64,000 nt of DNA from Chryseobacterium arthrosphaerae (GTDB lineage: Bacteria > Bacteroidota > Bacteroidia > Flavobacteriales > Weeksellaceae), in assembly GCF_001684965.1 (NCBI RefSeq), contig NZ_MAYG01000001.1:1240001-1304000 (forward strand). The letters are read 5' to 3'. Made by a program: the position numbers and the translations under genes. The first letter of the stretch is position 1; every line of letters starts with the position of its first letter. The notes beneath the pieces are model-generated. The model was not told the origin of the DNA and did not search any database. It saw only the letters and a list, made by a program, of their open reading frames with translations. Of the stretch, positions 42,845 to 52,226 are shown piece after piece.

Positions 42845-45079
42845 TTAATAATTAATCGTGTAGCCTACAGAAAACGTTGTTCCCCGGCCCTGATAGGCAA
42901 ATGCTTTCTGGGGTGCTCCATAGAAAAATACGGAACGCTGTCCCCAGATTGTAGTGTACTGCCTATTGAAAATATTCTGAACTCCGAAATTAATGGTCCC
43001 TTTATTCAGTCTGATGTCTCCCATAAAATCGAACAGGGTATAACCTGTGATTTTCATGTCTGCAAGATCAGTATAATTCATAGAGTTCTGCATCTGCAGT
43101 CTCAGTGAAAATCTTTTGGCATTCCACCCTGTGGAAACCATAAACTTAGACGGGTTGGTGGTATAGACAGACTGGTTTTGCCAGCCTTTATCTTTGGTTT
43201 CAGTTTCAGATTGCATCAGGAGTACGTTTCCTCCCAATTCAAGGCCTTGTGTGAAACGATACCCTAAGGCCCCTTCAAAACCGTAATTTCTAAGTTTTTG
43301 ATCAAGCAAAGAAATCGTGAAAGCAGCATTGTCAATTTTCAGGGTTTTGCTGGATAATGCATAGAAAATAGATCCCTGTGCGTACAACCCTGCCTCCGGA
43401 CCTCTGTTGTGCCTGAATCCTAATTCAATCTGATCGGTTTTGATTCCGCTTAAGGGCTGTTCTGAAATATTCATGCTATTCTGAAGATTCCAGCGGTTGT
43501 TGCTGAGCTGATATTTTCCAAAACCGTAGGATTTTGCAGCGTCAGGAACGGCAAATCCCTGTGAAAAACTGAACCAGGTCTGCCAGGCCGGTGTGAATCT
43601 GTATAATAAGCTCGCATTAAGCAATGTTACATCATAATTATTTTTACCGCCTTTCACAACATCTGCTGAGTTTCCATAGCCGAAATGCATATAGACCTGC
43701 TCTTTAAAACCGACAAAATCATCCAGTTTTACATTGATGAACTGTTGTCTCACCCCTCCTGAAAGGGTCAGTTTCTTTGTAATATTCCAGTCTGCCTGAA
43801 TAAAACCTGCCAGAGTAAAGATCTTTGTATCCGGATATCTGCCTACAAAAGCATCTGCCTTATTGATCAATCCTCCGGATTCACTGCTTATTTTAGGGTT
43901 AAAAATAGCCTGGTCACCTTTAAAGTTTTCAAAGTCAAGGTCTGTACCGTAAGTAAAACTGAAAGCATTCCAATTTTTGGAAAGAACGGTCTTTGCTCCG
44001 TATACATCTGTATTTCCTCTTGCTGAAGAAAGAAACACAGGAAGGGTAACACCTGCCGGAGGTTTAGGCACTTCTGCAAAAGAAGCCCCAAAATCTGCCT
44101 CCTCACGTCTTCCATAAGCCTGAACGAGTAGATTGTGCCCTCCTAAAATATTGCGGAGACTGTACTGAATATTAGCCATAAAACGTTCAGTACGGGGAAC
44201 TACATCAGAATCTGCACCTCCAAGTACATTGATCAGGTCAGGGTTTTTGGTGGTAAATCCTGTAAATCCCGGACCGAAAGAAAGCCATTTTTTATTCCTG
44301 ACCTTAGAGCTGTAGTACTGAAGATCTACATTCAAATCCTGATCGGGACTCAGTTTGAAGCTTACTCCACCCAGAAGGTCTATTGATCTGTTATACTGAA
44401 AATCAGCCTGTTTTACATCAGTAATAATCTGATCTCCATGGGCATCAAAAGCGCCTTCATTTTGAGTTAACGCAGCCCCTAACCTGAATTTTATCTTATC
44501 ATTCCCGCCTTCAACAGACTGTGCAATTCTTTTATCAAGGTCATCCTTATGGAAGCCTGTTTTTAATCCTGCAGAAGTTTCAAAAGCAAGCTTATCCGAA
44601 GTTGGCCTTTTAGTGATGATATTGATGATTCCCCCCGTGGAATCTCCTCCATAAATAGCAGAAGCACCGGATAAAACTTCAATTCTTTCAATATTGAAAG
44701 GATCAATAGCATCAAATTGTCTGCTGGCTGCTCTGGTACTGTTCAGAGAAACTCCGTTGAGCATCACCAGTACATTTCTTCCCCTCATATTCTGGGCATA
44801 GTTGGTTCGCCCCTGATTTCCGAAATCAAACCCGGGAATCATATTTCCCAATACCTCTTTCAACCCGGCACCGCCTTTTATTTGAGTCTGGAGTTCCTTT
44901 TCCCCAATGATCCAGACTGTTCCCGGAATATCGCTGATTTGCTTCGGGGAACGTGAAGATACGAGTACAATCTCGTTGATATCTTTTGCAGTAATACTAC
45001 TGTCCTGCCTGCTCTGGGCAGAAGTATGTGCAGTAAAGGCAGTCAGTAGGATGACTGAAAGTACATATTGTCGTTTCAT
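42845..45079 (-). CDS. TonB-dependent ferric siderophore receptor
   Basis: A 744-residue outer-membrane receptor. Signal peptide about 1-21 (ending TSAQ), plug domain about 45-165 (IPGTVWIIGEKEL, NMRGRNVLVMLNGVSLN, GASAIYGGDSTGGIINIITKRP), then a 22-strand barrel ending in an aromatic Y. It imports the ferric siderophore with TonB energy. No carboxypeptidase-like or SusC N-terminal extension is present. It opens the siderophore biosynthesis operon, 159 bases before the decarboxylase, so uptake and synthesis are co-regulated, presumably by iron. Confidence 0.92.
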   Translation of the reverse strand: MKRQYVLSVILLTAFTAHTSAQSRQDSSITAKDINEIVLVSSRSPKQISDIPGTVWIIGEKELQTQIKGGAGLKEVLGNMIPGFDFGNQGRTNYAQNMRGRNVLVMLNGVSLNSTRAASRQFDAIDPFNIERIEVLSGASAIYGGDSTGGIINIITKRPTSDKLAFETSAGLKTGFHKDDLDKRIAQSVEGGNDKIKFRLGAALTQNEGAFDAHGDQIITDVKQADFQYNRSIDLLGGVSFKLSPDQDLNVDLQYYSSKVRNKKWLSFGPGFTGFTTKNPDLINVLGGADSDVVPRTERFMANIQYSLRNILGGHNLLVQAYGRREEADFGASFAEVPKPPAGVTLPVFLSSARGNTDVYGAKTVLSKNWNAFSFTYGTDLDFENFKGDQAIFNPKISSESGGLINKADAFVGRYPDTKIFTLAGFIQADWNITKKLTLSGGVRQQFINVKLDDFVGFKEQVYMHFGYGNSADVVKGGKNNYDVTLLNASLLYRFTPAWQTWFSFSQGFAVPDAAKSYGFGKYQLSNNRWNLQNSMNISEQPLSGIKTDQIELGFRHNRGPEAGLYAQGSIFYALSSKTLKIDNAAFTISLLDQKLRNYGFEGALGYRFTQGLELGGNVLLMQSETETKDKGWQNQSVYTTNPSKFMVSTGWNAKRFSLRLQMQNSMNYTDLADMKITGYTLFDFMGDIRLNKGTINFGVQNIFNRQYTTIWGQRSVFFYGAPQKAFAYQGRGTTFSVGYTINY

Positions 45080-45382
45080 TTATTTAGAACAATTAAAAAT
45101 AATGGAGTAAATATAGAATATAATTGTCCAAAAATTAACAATGATATTTATCACATATTTCAAATCAATGTGAGTAGACTAAGGATAATTCCACAAACGG
45201 GTACTTCTTTTTATATAAAATTCTGCTCTATAGCTTATTTTTTATCAGTCCCAAAATGAGACAAAAAGCTGGCAATAGAGCAATAAAAAACTTTAGAATT
45301 AACGAAAATGTAATATTTAAAAACAGGGAAAATCTGAAAATAACTTTAAAATTGACTGAAAAAAAATCCCCAAAATCGTTAG
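45080..45382. other. Intergenic region upstream of the siderophore receptor
   Basis: 303 AT-rich bases. A minus-strand TATATTTA near 45096 may be the -7 box of the receptor. TGATATTTATCA at 45142-45153 recalls half of a Fur box. GCTCTAT/ATAGAGC arms at 45225-45231 and 45275-45281 may terminate the MocR gene. No gene seen. Confidence 0.4.
45142..45153. promoter_or_regulatory. Weak Fur-like dyad TGATATTTATCA
   Basis: Five-base arms TGATA/TATCA, shorter than the canonical 7-1-7 Fur site. Placed upstream of an iron-uptake operon, where iron control is expected. Suggestive only. Confidence 0.25.
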
Positions 45383-46870
45383 TCAGCTGATCAATTTTGC
45401 ATTTTTTGAAAAAACTTCAACACTTTTTTGCATTTCATCAGCATTCAGATCGCCAAATCCTAATCTCATGGCCGTAAGTCCTTTATTCTGGTACAGAAGT
45501 GTTTTCGGAATAAAGAGATTATCCCGGGCACAATTCCGGCTGAGCTGCATCAGATTAACCGGAACTTTCCATTCTAACCAGATTGCCAGACCACCTGAAG
45601 GTTTCCGGAAGGTAACAAGGTCATCCAGACTGTCCTGAAGCAATGTACAGAGATAATCCCGTCTTTCCTGATAGACCTTTAGAGATTTCTTCAGATAGCG
45701 GTTGATTTCTCCTTCCGCAATCATTTCTCCAAGCGCTCTTTCCATCAGAATATCACCCTGCCTGTCGATGATCCCAAGGTATTTTCTCATTTCAGACATC
45801 AGATTTTCCGGAGCCACAATAAATCCGGTTCTGAATCCGGGTGCCAATGACTTACCAAAAGAACCGATATAGATAACCATGCCGCTCGTATCTGCACTGG
45901 CTAGCGGAAGAATCGGGCTTTTATCATAATGGAATTCATAATCGTAGTCATCTTCAAGAATGATAAAACCGTATTCCTGAGCGAGTTCCAGAAGCTCAAA
46001 CCTTCTCTGGGCGCTTAAGGCCACAGTAGTAGGATAGTGGTGGTGCGGGGTAAGGTAAAGCATTCTGATCTTCTGCTTTTTGCAGGCCTCCCGCACACTT
46101 TCTACAATAATGCCGTCTTCGTCTATAGGAATAGAAACCATCTGAACTCCGGCTTTCATGAAGATCATATTGACAGAGAAATAGCTTAAAGCACCTACCA
46201 ATACTACATCTCCGGCAGAAAGAAGAATCTCGGAAACAATATAGATGCTCATTTCTGTACTTCGTGTGATCAGCAGATTGTTTTTAGAAATAGGAAGCCC
46301 GCGGGACAGGTTCAGATAACGGGACAAATGCTCTTTAAAGAACTCGCTTCCGTCATGATTATAATGGCCGGATATTTTCTGGTTAGACTTCCGCTTAAGA
46401 ATAGAACTGTAAAATCTGGAATGCTGTCCGATCTGTGTAAGCCTGATATCAGGAACACCGTCATTAAAAACATAATCACAATTGGAATGTTCAAACGGAT
46501 TATCCAGGATATTGGATGTTTTAAAAGAAAATCCGGTAGTTTTAGGATAATTCTGAAGGCTTTTCTGCTCAAAATTATTAATTTCCACGGGTTTTTCCTG
46601 TTCTTTACCGATAATGAAAGTACCTCTGTTCGGAAGAGACTCTGTCCAGCCCTGTGCAGACAATTCATCATATACGGCCACAGCAGTATTCCTGTGAATG
46701 TCCAGCATTTCACTGAAAGTTCTTGTTCCCGGCAGCTTGGTCCCAAACGGAAGAAATCCTCTTTGAATGGCATTGATCAGCTGGTTGGCGATCTGTAAAT
46801 AGATCGGAGTTTCTGTTTTTCTGTCAATTTTTATAAAACTTTCATAGGGAATTCTAACCGGACTATCCAT
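45383..46870 (-). CDS. MocR-family (GntR HTH-aminotransferase) regulator
   Basis: A 495-residue regulator with an N-terminal GntR winged helix (about 12-80, QIANQLINAIQRGFLPFGTKLPGTRTFSEMLDIHRN) and a C-terminal fold-type I aminotransferase domain (about 120-490). The PLP lysine is kept in YIGSFGKSLAPGFR. Members such as PdxR and GabR use PLP or related adducts as effectors. The gene is divergent from the biotin operon across 66 bases. Control of the biotin genes is plausible because several biotin enzymes use PLP, but vitamin B6 or siderophore genes are alternatives. Confidence 0.9.
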   Translation of the reverse strand: MDSPVRIPYESFIKIDRKTETPIYLQIANQLINAIQRGFLPFGTKLPGTRTFSEMLDIHRNTAVAVYDELSAQGWTESLPNRGTFIIGKEQEKPVEINNFEQKSLQNYPKTTGFSFKTSNILDNPFEHSNCDYVFNDGVPDIRLTQIGQHSRFYSSILKRKSNQKISGHYNHDGSEFFKEHLSRYLNLSRGLPISKNNLLITRSTEMSIYIVSEILLSAGDVVLVGALSYFSVNMIFMKAGVQMVSIPIDEDGIIVESVREACKKQKIRMLYLTPHHHYPTTVALSAQRRFELLELAQEYGFIILEDDYDYEFHYDKSPILPLASADTSGMVIYIGSFGKSLAPGFRTGFIVAPENLMSEMRKYLGIIDRQGDILMERALGEMIAEGEINRYLKKSLKVYQERRDYLCTLLQDSLDDLVTFRKPSGGLAIWLEWKVPVNLMQLSRNCARDNLFIPKTLLYQNKGLTAMRLGFGDLNADEMQKSVEVFSKNAKLIS

Positions 46871-46881
46871 AATATCAAAAC

Positions 46882-46918
46882 TGGCACCATTGAACCATCC
46901 GGCAATATACTACTTTTG
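46882..46918 (+). promoter_or_regulatory. Biotin operon promoter with MocR-like direct repeats
   Basis: TTG (46890-46892), N18, then TACTTTTG (46911-46918) form a full promoter. Direct repeats ACCAT (46887-46891 and 46895-46899) and GGCA (46883-46886, 46901-46904) overlap the -33 element, the layout often bound by MocR dimers. Confidence 0.55.
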
Positions 46919-46936
46919 ACATCAAAATAAAAATCT

Positions 46937-47560
46937 ATGGAGTTTCATCATCTGTTAAATAAAATTGTACAGGAAGAAAATACTCACGCCAAATGGCTGA
47001 ATACACTTTCTTTTATGGAAAATGCCGGGGCAAGAAAAATATCAAAATGCGAACACCCTGTTCTGGTTACTCAGATTCAACTGAAACATGCTGCAGAAGA
47101 GCATCGCCATGCTTATTACCTGAAAAAACAAATCGGAAAAATAAATCCGGAGCTTTGCAGAACCTATGAAAACGAAGAACTGCTTGCAGCAACGGCAACA
47201 CGCCAGTACCTTCATTCCCTTGATATCAAAGCCTGCCGTTACCTTCAGAAGGTGTTTAAACTTAATAAAGAAGACCTGAAATACGCAGCCTATCTTTTTG
47301 TAACCTATGCCATTGAAGTCCGTGCAGATGAATTATATCCCGTATATCAGGATATCCTGACCCAGGAATCTTCAAAAATTATGGTAAAATCTATCATTCT
47401 TGAAGAAGAAGGCCACCTGGAAGAAATGATCAATCAGCTCAACGGTTTTTCTGCTGACTGGAAAGCCCATGCAGAAAACATTCTTACCATTGAAAAAGAA
47501 TTGCATGAACAATGGATCAATGCTATTGCAGAAGAAGTAGCGCAATTGAATTATGCATAA
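46937..47560 (+). CDS. Ferritin-like diiron protein of the biotin operon
   Basis: A 207-residue helical protein with a ferritin-like carboxylate-histidine pattern: E14 (with H17), E55-x2-H58, E127 and E157-x2-H160, placed on four predicted helices. This is the ligand set of a non-heme diiron oxygenase or oxidase. It starts the biotin operon and overlaps bioF by eight bases, so it is translated together with it. No bioC, bioH, bioI or bioW gene lies nearby, which suggests that it helps make the pimeloyl precursor by oxidative chemistry. Alternatives are a MiaE-like hydroxylase or an iron-handling protein. The function is not established by sequence. Confidence 0.7.
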   Translation: MEFHHLLNKIVQEENTHAKWLNTLSFMENAGARKISKCEHPVLVTQIQLKHAAEEHRHAYYLKKQIGKINPELCRTYENEELLAATATRQYLHSLDIKACRYLQKVFKLNKEDLKYAAYLFVTYAIEVRADELYPVYQDILTQESSKIMVKSIILEEEGHLEEMINQLNGFSADWKAHAENILTIEKELHEQWINAIAEEVAQLNYA

Positions 47561-48662
47561 CGGGACCTTATACTGTCAGCAATCTCTCAATAAAAGAAAG
47601 GAGGAAGGAAGATTGCGGCGCTTACAACCCAAATCTGAAGGAATTGACTTTTATTCTAATGATTACCTGGGACTGGCCCGAAATGCAGAGCTGCAAAAGA
47701 TATTGCTGAAAAATGTCAATGACCACCCTGAGCTTCTTTCGGGAAGCACCGGTTCAAGGCTCATCAGTGGAAACAGCTCAGTCGCTTTGAAGACAGAAGA
47801 ATTTATTGCTGAAAAACATCAGTTTCCGGCTGCATTGCTTTTCCCATCAGGTTATAATGCCAATCTTGCATTGTTTTCATCGATCCTCAGCAGGCATGAT
47901 ACCATTATTGTAGACGAACAGATCCACCGTTCGGTGCATGATGCATGTAAAATGTCAAATGCAAAAAAGCTGAAATTCAGACATAATGACCTGGAAGCTC
48001 TGGAAAAAGTGCTGCAGAGACAAAACGGCCCCTGCTATATTGCGATAGAAAGCCTTTACTCTATGGAAGGGGATTTTGCACCCATTTTGGAAATCGTTGA
48101 AATGGCCCGCCAATATGGAGCTGGAGTCATCGTGGATGAAGCACATTCTTTTGGCGTTTTGGGATACGGACTGATTGAAAAGTATCAGTTACAGGATAAG
48201 GTTTTTGCGGCAGTGGTGACCTATGGAAAAGCTTTAGGCGCACACGGAGCTGCCATACTCTGCAGTAAAACGGTAAAAGAATATCTGGTCAATTTTGCTT
48301 CACCATTTATTTATACTACTTCTGTACAGGATTTCCAATGGATGAGTATAAAAAAGGGATATGAATTTCTGGAAACCCATCAGGATCTGAATATAAGACT
48401 TCAGGAAAATATAAAGACTTTCATAAATCAGGGATTAAGTTCGCCCTCGTCTGATGGCAGCCCTGTTCAGGCTATTATAATTCCTGATAATTTAAAACTG
48501 AAAACGCTGCAGAATACTTTAACTGATGAAGGGTTTCTCACCTACGCCGTATACAGCCCAACCGTAAAAGCAGGCAGTGAAAGGCTCAGAATATGTCTTC
48601 ACAGCTTCAACACGGAAGAGGAAATTATGAAACTGACAGGAATTATCAAAGAATTTATTTAA
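47553..48662 (+). CDS. bioF: 8-amino-7-oxononanoate synthase
   Basis: A 369-residue PLP enzyme of the alpha-oxoamine synthase family that condenses pimeloyl-ACP or -CoA with L-alanine in biotin synthesis. H126 (IHRS), DEAHSFG (195-201) and the PLP lysine K226 in VTYGKALGAHG are present. At 369 residues it is slightly shorter than E. coli BioF (384). The start overlaps the ferritin-like gene by eight bases. Close relatives such as KBL share the fold, but the biotin gene context decides the assignment. Confidence 0.92.
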   Translation: MHNGTLYCQQSLNKRKEEGRLRRLQPKSEGIDFYSNDYLGLARNAELQKILLKNVNDHPELLSGSTGSRLISGNSSVALKTEEFIAEKHQFPAALLFPSGYNANLALFSSILSRHDTIIVDEQIHRSVHDACKMSNAKKLKFRHNDLEALEKVLQRQNGPCYIAIESLYSMEGDFAPILEIVEMARQYGAGVIVDEAHSFGVLGYGLIEKYQLQDKVFAAVVTYGKALGAHGAAILCSKTVKEYLVNFASPFIYTTSVQDFQWMSIKKGYEFLETHQDLNIRLQENIKTFINQGLSSPSSDGSPVQAIIIPDNLKLKTLQNTLTDEGFLTYAVYSPTVKAGSERLRICLHSFNTEEEIMKLTGIIKEFI

Positions 48663-48712
48663 GTAAGAAATACATAAACAAGACCTGAAACTGGAATCAC
48701 GAAACCGAATAT

Positions 48713-49324
48713 ATGAAATTATTTATCACAGGAATAGGAACCGAAGTTGGAAAGACTATATGCTCTGCTGTTCTGGTTCAATATTTTAAAGCAGAATACT
48801 GGAAGCCTGTACAATCCGGAGACCTGCATGATACAGACCGTCATAAAATTGAAGCATGGACTGATCATCCGGTCTGTTATCCGGAAACCTACCGACTGCA
48901 GTTAGCTGCTTCTCCCCATCAGTCTGCACGGGCAGAAAACCTCCATATCGATCTTGACCGTTTTCAATTACCGGATACAGATCAACCTCTGATCGTAGAA
49001 GGAGCAGGAGGATTGATGGTTCCTCTTTCCGACAACAGGTTTATCATCGATCTGATAGAAGTATTGAATCTTCCGGCAGCACTTGTGATCAGAAACTACC
49101 TGGGATGCATCAATCACAGTCTGTTGTCAATCATGGCACTGCAGCAGAGAAATATAAAACTCGATTATTTGATTCTGAATGGAGAATTTCCCGAAGATAC
49201 GGAAAGGGTCATCTGCAGCTTCATTGAAAAAGGAACAGAAATAATCAGGATTCCGGAGATTGAAACTCCTGACAGAGAACATATAAGAGCTGCCGCAAAG
49301 CAGCTGACAATAACAAAATTATGA
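48713..49324 (+). CDS. bioD: Dethiobiotin synthetase
   Basis: A 203-residue P-loop ATPase that closes the ureido ring of dethiobiotin from DAPA, CO2 and ATP. The Walker A loop GIGTEVGKT covers residues 7-15, and the [10 protein letters not shown] stretch supplies the substrate site. Its TGA overlaps the bioB ATG as ATGA, so bioD and bioB are translationally coupled. It follows bioF by 50 bases. Confidence 0.92.
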   Translation: MKLFITGIGTEVGKTICSAVLVQYFKAEYWKPVQSGDLHDTDRHKIEAWTDHPVCYPETYRLQLAASPHQSARAENLHIDLDRFQLPDTDQPLIVEGAGGLMVPLSDNRFIIDLIEVLNLPAALVIRNYLGCINHSLLSIMALQQRNIKLDYLILNGEFPEDTERVICSFIEKGTEIIRIPEIETPDREHIRAAAKQLTITKL

Positions 49325-50310
49325 TAATGGATAAGAAAACAACAATCAGAAACAACTGGACCAAAGAAGAAATTGAGGAAATCTATCATTTACCCCTGAT
49401 GGAACTCATCTATAAAGCAGCCACCGTACACAGGGAATGGCATGATCCTTCAGAAGTACAGATCTCCACATTGTTATCAATAAAAACAGGGGGCTGTCCG
49501 GAAGACTGTTCCTATTGCGGACAGGCTGCCCGCTATCATACCAACATCAAAGTACAGGCCTTATTACCTACTGAAACGGTGATTGCCCATGCCCAAAAAG
49601 CAAAAGATTCCGGGTCATCGAGATTCTGTATGGCTGCGGCATGGCGTGAAGTGCGTAATAACCGTGATTTCGACAGGGTAATTGATATGGTAAAAGGAGT
49701 GAATGAGCTGGGACTGGAAGTATGCTGCACTTTGGGAATGCTGACGGAAGAACAGGCGATCAGACTTCAGGAAGCCGGACTGTATGCCTACAACCACAAT
49801 CTGGATACTTCTGAGCAGTATTATGAGGAGATTATTTCCACAAGAACCTTTGATAACAGGATCAATACGATCAATAATGTCCGGAAAGCAGGGATCACAG
49901 TATGTTCCGGAGGAATCATAGGCCTGGGAGAAACCCACAGGGACAGGATTTCAATGCTGCTGACTCTGGCTACGATGCCTAAACATCCGGAATCTGTACC
50001 TATCAATGCGCTGGCTAGGGTAGAAGGAACTCCGTTAGCGGATAATGAAAAGGTAGATACCTGGGAAATGGTAAGGATGATTGCTACGGCAAGAATCGTC
50101 ATGCCGTCTTCGATGGTAAGACTCAGTGCCGGACGTATAGAAATGGATGAAACAGAACAGGCATGGTGCTTTATGGCAGGTGCCAATTCAATTTTTACCG
50201 GAGAAAGGGAAACCTTACTGGTTACTCCCAATCCCGGAGTGTCTGAAGATATGCAGATGCTGCAGACCCTTGGGCTAAAACCGATGATGAAAAAAGAAAC
50301 ATGCTGTTAG
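49321..50310 (+). CDS. bioB: Biotin synthase
   Basis: A 329-residue radical SAM enzyme that inserts sulfur into dethiobiotin. The cluster motif CPEDCSYC gives C59, C63 and C66 for the [4Fe-4S] centre. The [2Fe-2S] region and R ligand are in the expected later segments ([22 protein letters not shown]). Two starts (49321, 49327) are possible; the first forms the ATGA overlap with bioD. The terminal CC is a small extension. Confidence 0.95.
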   Translation: MIMDKKTTIRNNWTKEEIEEIYHLPLMELIYKAATVHREWHDPSEVQISTLLSIKTGGCPEDCSYCGQAARYHTNIKVQALLPTETVIAHAQKAKDSGSSRFCMAAAWREVRNNRDFDRVIDMVKGVNELGLEVCCTLGMLTEEQAIRLQEAGLYAYNHNLDTSEQYYEEIISTRTFDNRINTINNVRKAGITVCSGGIIGLGETHRDRISMLLTLATMPKHPESVPINALARVEGTPLADNEKVDTWEMVRMIATARIVMPSSMVRLSAGRIEMDETEQAWCFMAGANSIFTGERETLLVTPNPGVSEDMQMLQTLGLKPMMKKETCC

Positions 50311-50607
50311 AAACCGCCATAGTAAGATATAGATAAGCATTATGGGAAGTTGGATCATCAGTATATTAATATGCATCGTATTAGTATTGTCTGAGCTTTT
50401 GAATCTTTTATTCTTAACGCTATAGCTCATAGAAAAATATTGATTAAATGTAAAAATATTCGTTCGCAAAGGCATTCCATTCAGCAAGGTATAATGCTTT
50501 TTATTGCTGAGTGAAACGCCCTTGTGAACTTAAGACAACAGCACACAAAGTAAAACTTAGCGAGCATTGCGCTATTTAAAAATTCATCACTCATTATCCT
50601 ATTTTAC
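50311..50607. other. Spacer between bioB and bioA
   Basis: 297 bases. TCAGCAA (50481-50487) and TTGCTGA (50504-50510) form a modest hairpin that may attenuate read-through. No exact -7 box for bioA was found, so bioA may depend on read-through from bioB or on a weak promoter. A minus-strand frame here overlapping the bioB end looks like noise. Confidence 0.4.
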
Positions 50608-51897
50608 ATGAATACAATAATAAACAAAATCAGCCTGCAGAAAAGAGACAAAGCGGTCAACTGGCATCCTTATACTCAGATGAAGACGGCCAATAATACC
50701 ATTCCCATTGTAAAAGGAAAGGGAATTTATCTCTACGATGAAGAAGGAAAAAAATATATGGATGTAGTTTCTTCATGGTGGGTTACACTGCACGGCCATG
50801 CCCATCCGTATATTGCCCAGCGTGTTTTTGAGCAATTGAATACACTGGAACAGGTTATCTTTGCAGGTTTCACTCATGAACCCGCTGTAGAGCTTTCAGA
50901 AAGGCTTTTAAAGCTGTTGCCGTCCGATCAGGAAAAAGTATTCTATTCTGATAATGGTTCTACAGCAGTGGAAGTCGCATTGAAGATGTGCATTCAGTAT
51001 GCTCATAACCAAGGGAAAAAGAAAACAAAAATCCTCGCTTTTAAAAATGCTTATCACGGAGATACTTTCGGAGCCATGTCTGTGAGCGGGAAAAGCTATT
51101 GGACCCAGCCTTTTGAAAGCATGCTGTTTGAAGTGATCTTTATAGACACTCCCAATCCGGAAAACCTGAAGCAGTTACAGACTCAGATTACGGCACTGGC
51201 TGATGAAGTGGCTTGCTTTATCTATGAGCCTTTAGTTCAGGGGGCAGCTGGAATGCTGATGTACAGGGCAGAGGACCTTAACAGTCTGATGAAAATATGC
51301 AGGAAACAGGGGATCCTTATGATTCAGGATGAAGTTTTTACAGGTTTTGGAAGAACAGGGAAGTTTTTTGCAGCCAATCATCTTACTGAACAGCCGGATA
51401 TTATGTGCTTTTCAAAAGGATTAACCGGCGGAACCATGCCCATGGGAATTACCACATGCTCCAACGGTATTTATAGTGCATTCCTTTCTGATGATCATCA
51501 TAAAACCCTTTTTCACGGACATTCTTTTACAGCAAATCCGTTAGCCTGTGCTGCTGCTTTAGCCAGTATGGAATTATTACTACAAAAAGACACTCAAATG
51601 AATATCAACCGTATCACTCAACAGAATTCAGTGTTTGTAAAAACGCTTTCCGGTCATCCTCAGGTGGAAAATGCCCGCCATATCGGAACTATTTTAGCTT
51701 TTGATTTTAAAACAGTGCAGGGAACTTCTTATTTTAATGAAATAGGAAAAAAGCTCTACAATGAATTTTTACAGAGAGGAATTATCATGCGTCCCCTTGG
51801 AAACGTTCTGTATCTGGTACCTCCTTACTGCATTTCGGCTGAGGAGCTGGACTTTGTGTATCAGAATATTATGGAAGTCCTGGATCAGTTTAAATAA
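50608..51897 (+). CDS. bioA: Adenosylmethionine-8-amino-7-oxononanoate aminotransferase
   Basis: A 429-residue class III PLP aminotransferase that converts 8-amino-7-oxononanoate to DAPA using S-adenosylmethionine. DEVFTGFGRTG at 241-251, PLP lysine K270 in MCFSKGLTGG, and the N-terminal NWHPYTQMK typical of BioA. It is the last biotin gene, 297 bases after bioB, followed by a strong terminator hairpin. With bioF, bioD and bioB it completes the late pathway from pimeloyl thioester to biotin. Confidence 0.95.
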   Translation: MNTIINKISLQKRDKAVNWHPYTQMKTANNTIPIVKGKGIYLYDEEGKKYMDVVSSWWVTLHGHAHPYIAQRVFEQLNTLEQVIFAGFTHEPAVELSERLLKLLPSDQEKVFYSDNGSTAVEVALKMCIQYAHNQGKKKTKILAFKNAYHGDTFGAMSVSGKSYWTQPFESMLFEVIFIDTPNPENLKQLQTQITALADEVACFIYEPLVQGAAGMLMYRAEDLNSLMKICRKQGILMIQDEVFTGFGRTGKFFAANHLTEQPDIMCFSKGLTGGTMPMGITTCSNGIYSAFLSDDHHKTLFHGHSFTANPLACAAALASMELLLQKDTQMNINRITQQNSVFVKTLSGHPQVENARHIGTILAFDFKTVQGTSYFNEIGKKLYNEFLQRGIIMRPLGNVLYLVPPYCISAEELDFVYQNIMEVLDQFK

Positions 51898-51941
51898 GCC
51901 GCTCCTCTTCAGATAATAATTATTTTTAATTTTTTTAATGT

Positions 51942-51971
51942 ACCTTATAGGTTTCCGGAAACCTGTAAGGT
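51942..51971 (+). terminator. Hairpin terminator after bioA
   Basis: Near-perfect palindrome, arms ACCTTATAGGTTTCC / GGAAACCTGTAAGGT (14 of 15 pairs), followed by TTTT. Confidence 0.75.
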
Positions 51972-52000
51972 TTTCCTGTGTAATGCTGGTTCATGTATTT

Positions 52001-52226
52001 TTACAGCTCCAGTTCGGCTTTCTTCAGAATAGGAATCAATTCCTTTAATTCATCTTTATTAAACTCCAATACATTCTGATTCACATCATGAGAAAGAATT
52101 TGGATATAATTGCCCCCATGAAGAAACTTTTTCAAGATAAATGCTTCCGAATTCAATATTGCTCATGGTCATAAATCTGTATTGAATCTCCTCCTGACCT
52201 GCCTTTTCATTTTTAAATCGTTTTAT
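52001..52226 (-). pseudogene. Decayed small gene (~75 codons)
   Basis: On the minus strand a coding-like frame reads IKRFKNEKAGQEEIQYRF and MTMSNIEFGSIYLEK, then shifts by one base and continues as FLHGGNYIQILSHDVNQN to a stop at 52001 (ending ILKKAELEL). Removing one A from the five-A run at 52128-52132 gives a continuous protein. The 5' end would begin with ATA at 52226 where ATG is expected. Two lesions suggest a real pseudogene, not a sequencing slip. It lies directly after the HxlR gene and overlaps its stop. Family unknown. Confidence 0.55.

Noticed and set aside
45142..45153. Canonical Fur box upstream of the siderophore receptor
   Set aside because: Only 5-base arms match; kept as a weak feature, not reported as a finding.
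45225..45281. GCTCTAT / ATAGAGC arms after the MocR gene
   Set aside because: Possible terminator, but the loop is over 40 bases with only partial inner pairing; too weak for a separate call.
50275..50487. 70-codon minus-strand open frame overlapping the end of bioB
   Set aside because: Starts in the bioA-bioB spacer and runs antisense into the bioB 3' end; no coding signature or promoter.
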